Shown here: in pieces, positions 60,578 to 64,000 of the stretch
How the letters are laid out: each line of letters opens with the position of its first letter
Position numbering within the stretch: the first letter of the stretch is position 1
Assembly (NCBI GenBank): GCA_029987115.1
Contig: DALTWK010000008.1
Span: forward strand, 4,848 to 68,847
Direction of reading: 5' to 3'
Source: Methanocorpusculum sp.
GTDB lineage: Archaea; Halobacteriota; Methanomicrobia; Methanomicrobiales; Methanocorpusculaceae
DNA: 64,000 nt
Notes under the pieces: model-generated
Databases searched by the model: none
What the model was told of the DNA's origin: nothing
Seen by the model: the letters and a program-made list of their open reading frames with translations, nothing else
Made by a program: the position numbers and the translations under genes

Positions 60578-61412
60578 AAAACTGGAAGCAATGATTGAAG
60601 TGGATGCACTTCAGTTTATCGAACCGGAGTATTCATCTCTGGTTAACAACGGAGAGCCGGCTTTTCTTATCTGCGATGCGAAACCGGAGAAAGGAGATGC
60701 ACGGATTCTCGTCGATGATGACGGAAACCCGCTTCTCTTTGCGGTGAAAAACGACGGTGTCTGGTATGCAACCTGCTGGCTCTACCGCAGTCCGACCGCT
60801 GAAGAACTGACGCTCTTTGAAGAAGCGGAAGGCGAGATGTACCAGGAGTCCCGTTCAGATATCGAAAAGGCATTGAGGGAATATTTCACGCTGAAAATTA
60901 TCCGCGAAGGACCGATTGCCGGAGAAGATCTTACCGAAGACAGGATTGAGAAAATCCGCTCCCTCATCAAAGAAAAGTTCGGCGAAACCGCTGACGGTCT
61001 CTGCATCGACGCCTGCTGCGGTTCCGGAATCGGTGCCATGATTATGCGGGAGATGGGAGCATCCGTCCTTGCCTATGACAACGACCCTGAGCTTCTCGGT
61101 CTCGGCATCAAAGAAGGACGTCTCCTGGCTGAAGACACCCTGTGTATTGATGGTCGAGTTGCTTCAGCTTACCTTCCTGATGCAAAGTACGGTCTTGGCA
61201 TCATGTTCGGTCAGATGTACATTTACACAAAAGACATCTGGCAGCCGATTGTCGAAGAACTCGCCGGCATCACCGAAAAAACGCTGATTACGGTAGCAAC
61301 CGAAGAAGAAGCACACTGGGTTAAGGAATGGGCCGCAGGTGTCGGAAAAGAGCTGGAGATTTCCGAAAACGACCGCGACCCCATCTACGACCGCTGGGTC
61401 TGTTTCGGATAA
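60570..61412 (+). CDS. SAM-dependent methyltransferase-like protein
   Basis: A 280-residue protein starting at GTG, with a strong GGAGGTGA ribosome site inside the previous gene's end. The C-terminal half is Rossmann-like with CIDACCGSGIGAMIMREMGASVLAYDNDPELLG (144-176), a class I methyltransferase motif I and II. The N-terminal 100 residues are of unknown fold. No catalytic signature identifies the substrate. It is coupled to the bactofilin-like gene. Confidence 0.75.
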   Translation: MTEKLEAMIEVDALQFIEPEYSSLVNNGEPAFLICDAKPEKGDARILVDDDGNPLLFAVKNDGVWYATCWLYRSPTAEELTLFEEAEGEMYQESRSDIEKALREYFTLKIIREGPIAGEDLTEDRIEKIRSLIKEKFGETADGLCIDACCGSGIGAMIMREMGASVLAYDNDPELLGLGIKEGRLLAEDTLCIDGRVASAYLPDAKYGLGIMFGQMYIYTKDIWQPIVEELAGITEKTLITVATEEEAHWVKEWAAGVGKELEISENDRDPIYDRWVCFG

Positions 61413-61418
61413 TCTCCT

Positions 61419-62219
61419 CTACCAATCTATTTTTGTCCCGACTGCAGTCTCAATGACGGGGATTTCCTGATGCATCGCCGCCCGGACGGCAAAGCTGGTA
61501 CAGTGACAGGGTCTCAGTTCTACGTCCCCTAAGGTTTTCAGGAACTGAATCGTTTTTTCCACCCGCTCGTCGGGGTAACGAAGATGGAATCCGCCGATGA
61601 TGCCGGCAACCCGTTTCCCGAACAGGTTCTGTGCGTAGGCGACAATGTTGCAGATACCTGAGTGGGAGCATCCGGTAATCACATAGATTGCATCTTTGGT
61701 TTCATAGACCAGGGCTGAGTCATCGAAGACATAGTCCGGCACCAGTTCGCCGTTTTCTTCGTACGTCCCGAACGCTTTCCGCGGTTCGAAATCATTCAGT
61801 TCCGGAATCTCGCCGAGAAACGTCAGATGCGGACTGATTTTTTGCGGAGTGCAGGACGGAACCATCCGGAACCGCAGTGCAAGCTCGTTTTCTGAGAGCG
61901 GACATCCCGAATTTCTTCCGTGTTCATGTTTTGGCAGCAGCGCTTTCGGATGAGCAATCAGTTCTGCATCCATCGGCGGAAGATGCGGAATGCCTCCTGC
62001 ATGGTCGTCATGTCCGTGTGATAAGACAAGCTTTGTTACTGCAGACAGATCGATTCCCATCATTTCAGCATTTCTGATAACGACGTCTGTTCGTCCGGTG
62101 TCAAAGAGAATCTTTTCGCCGCCGTCTTCAAGATAGAATGAAAGTCCCGGTTCGGCTACATACGAGTTCTCTGTGCCGTAGGTGGGTGCGGTATTTTCAA
62201 CAAGTACGGTAAGGTGCAT
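61419..62219 (-). CDS. MBL-fold hydrolase of the COG1237 group
   Basis: A 266-residue metallo-beta-lactamase-fold protein of the group related to the ribofuranosyl-aminobenzene phosphate synthase side of methanopterin biosynthesis, though the group's reactions are mixed. The metal motif is SHGHDDHAGG (68-77), with the ITGCSHSGICNIV segment and late PCHCTS. It follows tyrS by 14 bases on the same strand and may be cotranscribed. Specific substrate unknown. Confidence 0.85.
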   Translation of the reverse strand: MHLTVLVENTAPTYGTENSYVAEPGLSFYLEDGGEKILFDTGRTDVVIRNAEMMGIDLSAVTKLVLSHGHDDHAGGIPHLPPMDAELIAHPKALLPKHEHGRNSGCPLSENELALRFRMVPSCTPQKISPHLTFLGEIPELNDFEPRKAFGTYEENGELVPDYVFDDSALVYETKDAIYVITGCSHSGICNIVAYAQNLFGKRVAGIIGGFHLRYPDERVEKTIQFLKTLGDVELRPCHCTSFAVRAAMHQEIPVIETAVGTKIDW

Positions 62220-62233
62220 AAAAAAAGAGGAAG

Positions 62234-63193
62234 TTACTGTCTTCCTTTGTAACTCTGAACGTATGCGTAGGCATCTGCCAGAATCTCGGTCAGTGCATCG
62301 CCGCAGCCGTTCTTCAGGTCCATCGGGTGGAGTTTTCCTGCTCCGTAGGTTGCTGCAAGCTCTTCGTAGTTTGCAAATTCCAGGTCGCCGCCGAACTTCT
62401 CCGGGCGGTGGATGGTGAAGGTGTCAACTCTCGGAAGAACACAGTATCTGATAATCTGGAGAATCGGGTTGTTCTCAACCTCCGGCGGACAGAATGCCTT
62501 CTTCATCTTCTTCTTGATATCCTCCGGGGAATCGGCAACAGAAATCACATTGCCTTTGGAAGAGGACATCTTTTCTCCGTCAAGACCGTTGATGATTGGC
62601 GTGTGAATGCAAACCGGTGCTTTGCAGCCGATGTGCGGCAGGTGTTCACGTGCCAGCATGTGAATCTTTCTCTGGTCGATACCGCCGACTGCTGCGTCAA
62701 CGCCTAAGGTCGGAAGGTCGACAACCTGCATGACCGGGTAGACCATCTGGGAAACCATCGGATTGTCCATTGCACGTCCGACTTCATCCATGCTGCGGGT
62801 TGCACGGTTTAAGGTGATTTCCTGACAGAGCGTCAGGACTTTGGTCATATAGTCCGGGGTGAGCTGCTTGTCGGTTCCGAGAACGAATTCTGCGCCTTTC
62901 AGACCGACTGCTTCAATGCATGCCTTGTTATAGTCTGCAAGTTCCTTAATCTGTTCGAAGGTTCCTTTTCTGTTGAGATATGCGTGCAGGTTTGCGATTA
63001 ACACCACTACATCAAACCCTGCGTTCTTCATATCGAGCAGTTTATTGATGGTCACCAGGTGACCGAGGTGAATCTCGCCGCTTGGTTCATACCCGGTATA
63101 CACGCGTTTTGTCGGTTGTGCGAGCAGTGCCCGCAGTTCAGCATCGTCGACAATTTCTGCCGTGTTTCGGGTGACGAGTTCATATGCGTCCAT
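62234..63193 (-). CDS. tyrS: Tyrosyl-tRNA synthetase
   Basis: Charges tRNA-Tyr. The 319-residue archaeal-type class I enzyme has the HIGH-like HLGH in GEIHLGHLVTI, KMSSSKGN (KMSKS), and the Tyr-binding TGYEPSGEIHLGH start with QMVYPVMQVVDLPTLGVDAAVGGIDQRK. It lacks the bacterial C-terminal domain, as usual in archaea. It leads a likely two-gene unit with the MBL gene. Confidence 0.95.
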   Translation of the reverse strand: MDAYELVTRNTAEIVDDAELRALLAQPTKRVYTGYEPSGEIHLGHLVTINKLLDMKNAGFDVVVLIANLHAYLNRKGTFEQIKELADYNKACIEAVGLKGAEFVLGTDKQLTPDYMTKVLTLCQEITLNRATRSMDEVGRAMDNPMVSQMVYPVMQVVDLPTLGVDAAVGGIDQRKIHMLAREHLPHIGCKAPVCIHTPIINGLDGEKMSSSKGNVISVADSPEDIKKKMKKAFCPPEVENNPILQIIRYCVLPRVDTFTIHRPEKFGGDLEFANYEELAATYGAGKLHPMDLKNGCGDALTEILADAYAYVQSYKGRQ

Positions 63194-63266
63194 GTGGATA
63201 CATGTTGGCAGTTAAAAAAGATAAATGATGTGTGACACAGTGTGCACCACTGAGGGTGATTTCACG

Positions 63267-63914
63267 TCACTGCGTCTCTTTTTCTGCGTTTTTCATCGCA
63301 AGGTACTGTTCCTTGTTTTCAGCGCTTCCGTGTTTGGTTAACAGGTAGAAGAACGGCGTATCGGCAAGAGCGAAGCAGACTTTCACCACGTACTGGGACA
63401 GAATCATGACGCCGATGCTTGGAACAGATCCGATGAAGGCGATGGTGATGAAGATTGAAGTATCAATCAGCTGGCTGACGACGGTGGTACAGTTTCTCAT
63501 CCACTTTGCTTTGAAGTGCTGCTTGACCTTGTGGAAGGCAAAGACATCAAAGAACTGGGAAACGAGGTAAGCGACCATTGATGCAAGCACAATGCGCCAG
63601 GTTGAACCCAGGACGCCGGAGAATGCCGCCTGATCCGAGTACGGTGCTGCCGGCAGGAAGATGGCGATGGTAATCAGGAGCAGCGAGAACAGCTGTACGA
63701 TGAATCCGACAAGTACAAGGTAATGTGCTTCCTTTTTGCCCCAGATTTCACTGACGATGTCTGCCATCAGGAACGTGAACGGGTAGGCAATAACCGCAGC
63801 AGGGATTTCAATCGGACCAATCTGTACGACTTTTGCTGCAAGAATGTTGGATATGACAAGAGCCACAACAAAGATTGCTGAGACTAGAACGAGGTTACGG
63901 TTAGTTTTGAACAA
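63267..63914 (-). CDS. VUT/YhhQ-family queuosine precursor transporter
   Basis: A 215-residue membrane protein with about six hydrophobic segments and the family marks IPAAVIAYPFTFLMADIVSEIWGKKEA and VSQFFDVFAFHKVK. Members import queuine or preQ0-type precursors; in archaea the substrate may relate to archaeosine. No in-frame ATG exists before residue 1, so TTG at 63914 is the likely start. A perfect palindrome and ATATAT lie just upstream. Confidence 0.85.
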   Translation of the reverse strand: MFKTNRNLVLVSAIFVVALVISNILAAKVVQIGPIEIPAAVIAYPFTFLMADIVSEIWGKKEAHYLVLVGFIVQLFSLLLITIAIFLPAAPYSDQAAFSGVLGSTWRIVLASMVAYLVSQFFDVFAFHKVKQHFKAKWMRNCTTVVSQLIDTSIFITIAFIGSVPSIGVMILSQYVVKVCFALADTPFFYLLTKHGSAENKEQYLAMKNAEKETQ

Positions 63915-63917
63915 AGT

Positions 63918-63931
63918 ATCTACATGTAGAT
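63918..63931 (-). promoter_or_regulatory. Palindrome at the queuosine precursor transporter start
   Basis: ATCTACATGTAGAT is a perfect 14-base palindrome lying three bases before the TTG start. A TATA-like ATATAT at about 63941-63946 would put the transcript start within or near the palindrome, so a bound protein could block initiation. Operator call is inference. Confidence 0.4.
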
Positions 63932-64000
63932 GTTCAAAGAATATATGTGTTGTCCTGAATAAATTCGAACGACATTTAAGAGTAAGAAAGACGAAAAATA

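Noticed and set aside
1..64000. Insertion sequences, integrases, prophage genes or rRNA
   Set aside because: None of the open frames carries transposase, integrase or phage motifs, and no rRNA sequence was recognised.

Overview
The window is a 64-kb piece of a methanogenic archaeon chromosome, most likely order Methanomicrobiales (a Methanocorpusculum-like organism is plausible but not proven). The evidence is the set of methanogen and archaeal genes: mer (C1 pathway), mfnA (methanofuran), cofC (F420), a RimK-type ligase of the methanopterin/F420 type, methanogen-type thymidylate synthase, aCPSF1/FttA, proteasome beta, Cbf5, SepF, RIO2, an Sm-like protein and L37e. About 75 protein genes and three tRNA genes (Arg-TCG, Ser-GGA, Gln-CTG) are supported. 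There is no rRNA, insertion sequence, prophage or CRISPR array.

Layout. 1-6 kb: helicase-tail-like small protein, glutamate dehydrogenase, a three-gene minus cluster (DUF123 nuclease-like, metallo-beta-lactamase, exported lipoprotein with a methyltransferase-like motif), acylphosphatase and a membrane protein. 6-11 kb: aCPSF1, psmB, site-2 protease, mer. 11-17 kb: tRNA-Arg, a dUTPase/dCTP deaminase relative, hemD-cbf5, tRNA-Ser, then PUA protein-sepF-ZPR1-Rsm22, and mfnA. 17-24 kb: NCS2 permease, peptide deformylase, FTR-like protein, and a TrpR-like regulator with a polar amino acid ABC operon. 24-30 kb: degenerate TtuA-like protein-nadE, TrkA, rnhB, UPF0146, archaemetzincin-solo Cas1, YchF. 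30-38.6 kb: AGCS symporter, a RIO2-DUF460-thiL operon, and ppsA. 38.6-39.4 kb: an 844-base convergent gene-free gap with a candidate structured RNA and short direct repeats. 39.4-64 kb: metal ABC operon, uvrC, ligase, nucleotidyltransferase, NSS transporter, e-MtaB, tRNA-Gln, thymidylate synthase, rubrerythrin, Sm-L37e-purF operon, CDP-alcohol transferase-cofC-TPR-psiE operon, arfC, apgM, bactofilin-like protein plus methyltransferase, tyrS, and a queuosine-precursor transporter.

Two broad points stand out. First, base composition steps up from AT-rich (about 40% GC in lines I counted) to GC-richer (50-60%) at the 39-kb gap, although both sides carry archaeal housekeeping genes. Second, several enzymes have lost or altered key residues. 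PurF has lost its glutaminase nucleophile and glutamine-binding residues but keeps its phosphoribosyltransferase loop and Fe-S cysteines. The stand-alone Cas1 is translationally coupled to an archaemetzincin and lacks the usual His. A TtuA-like protein lacks the PP-loop. A peptide deformylase has a displaced metal Cys. A WalJ-like metallo-beta-lactamase carries a five-cysteine insertion.

All family names rest on recognition of motifs in the translations. No database search was possible. Start sites were moved from the longest reading frame where an internal ATG fits better, and this is stated in each entry.
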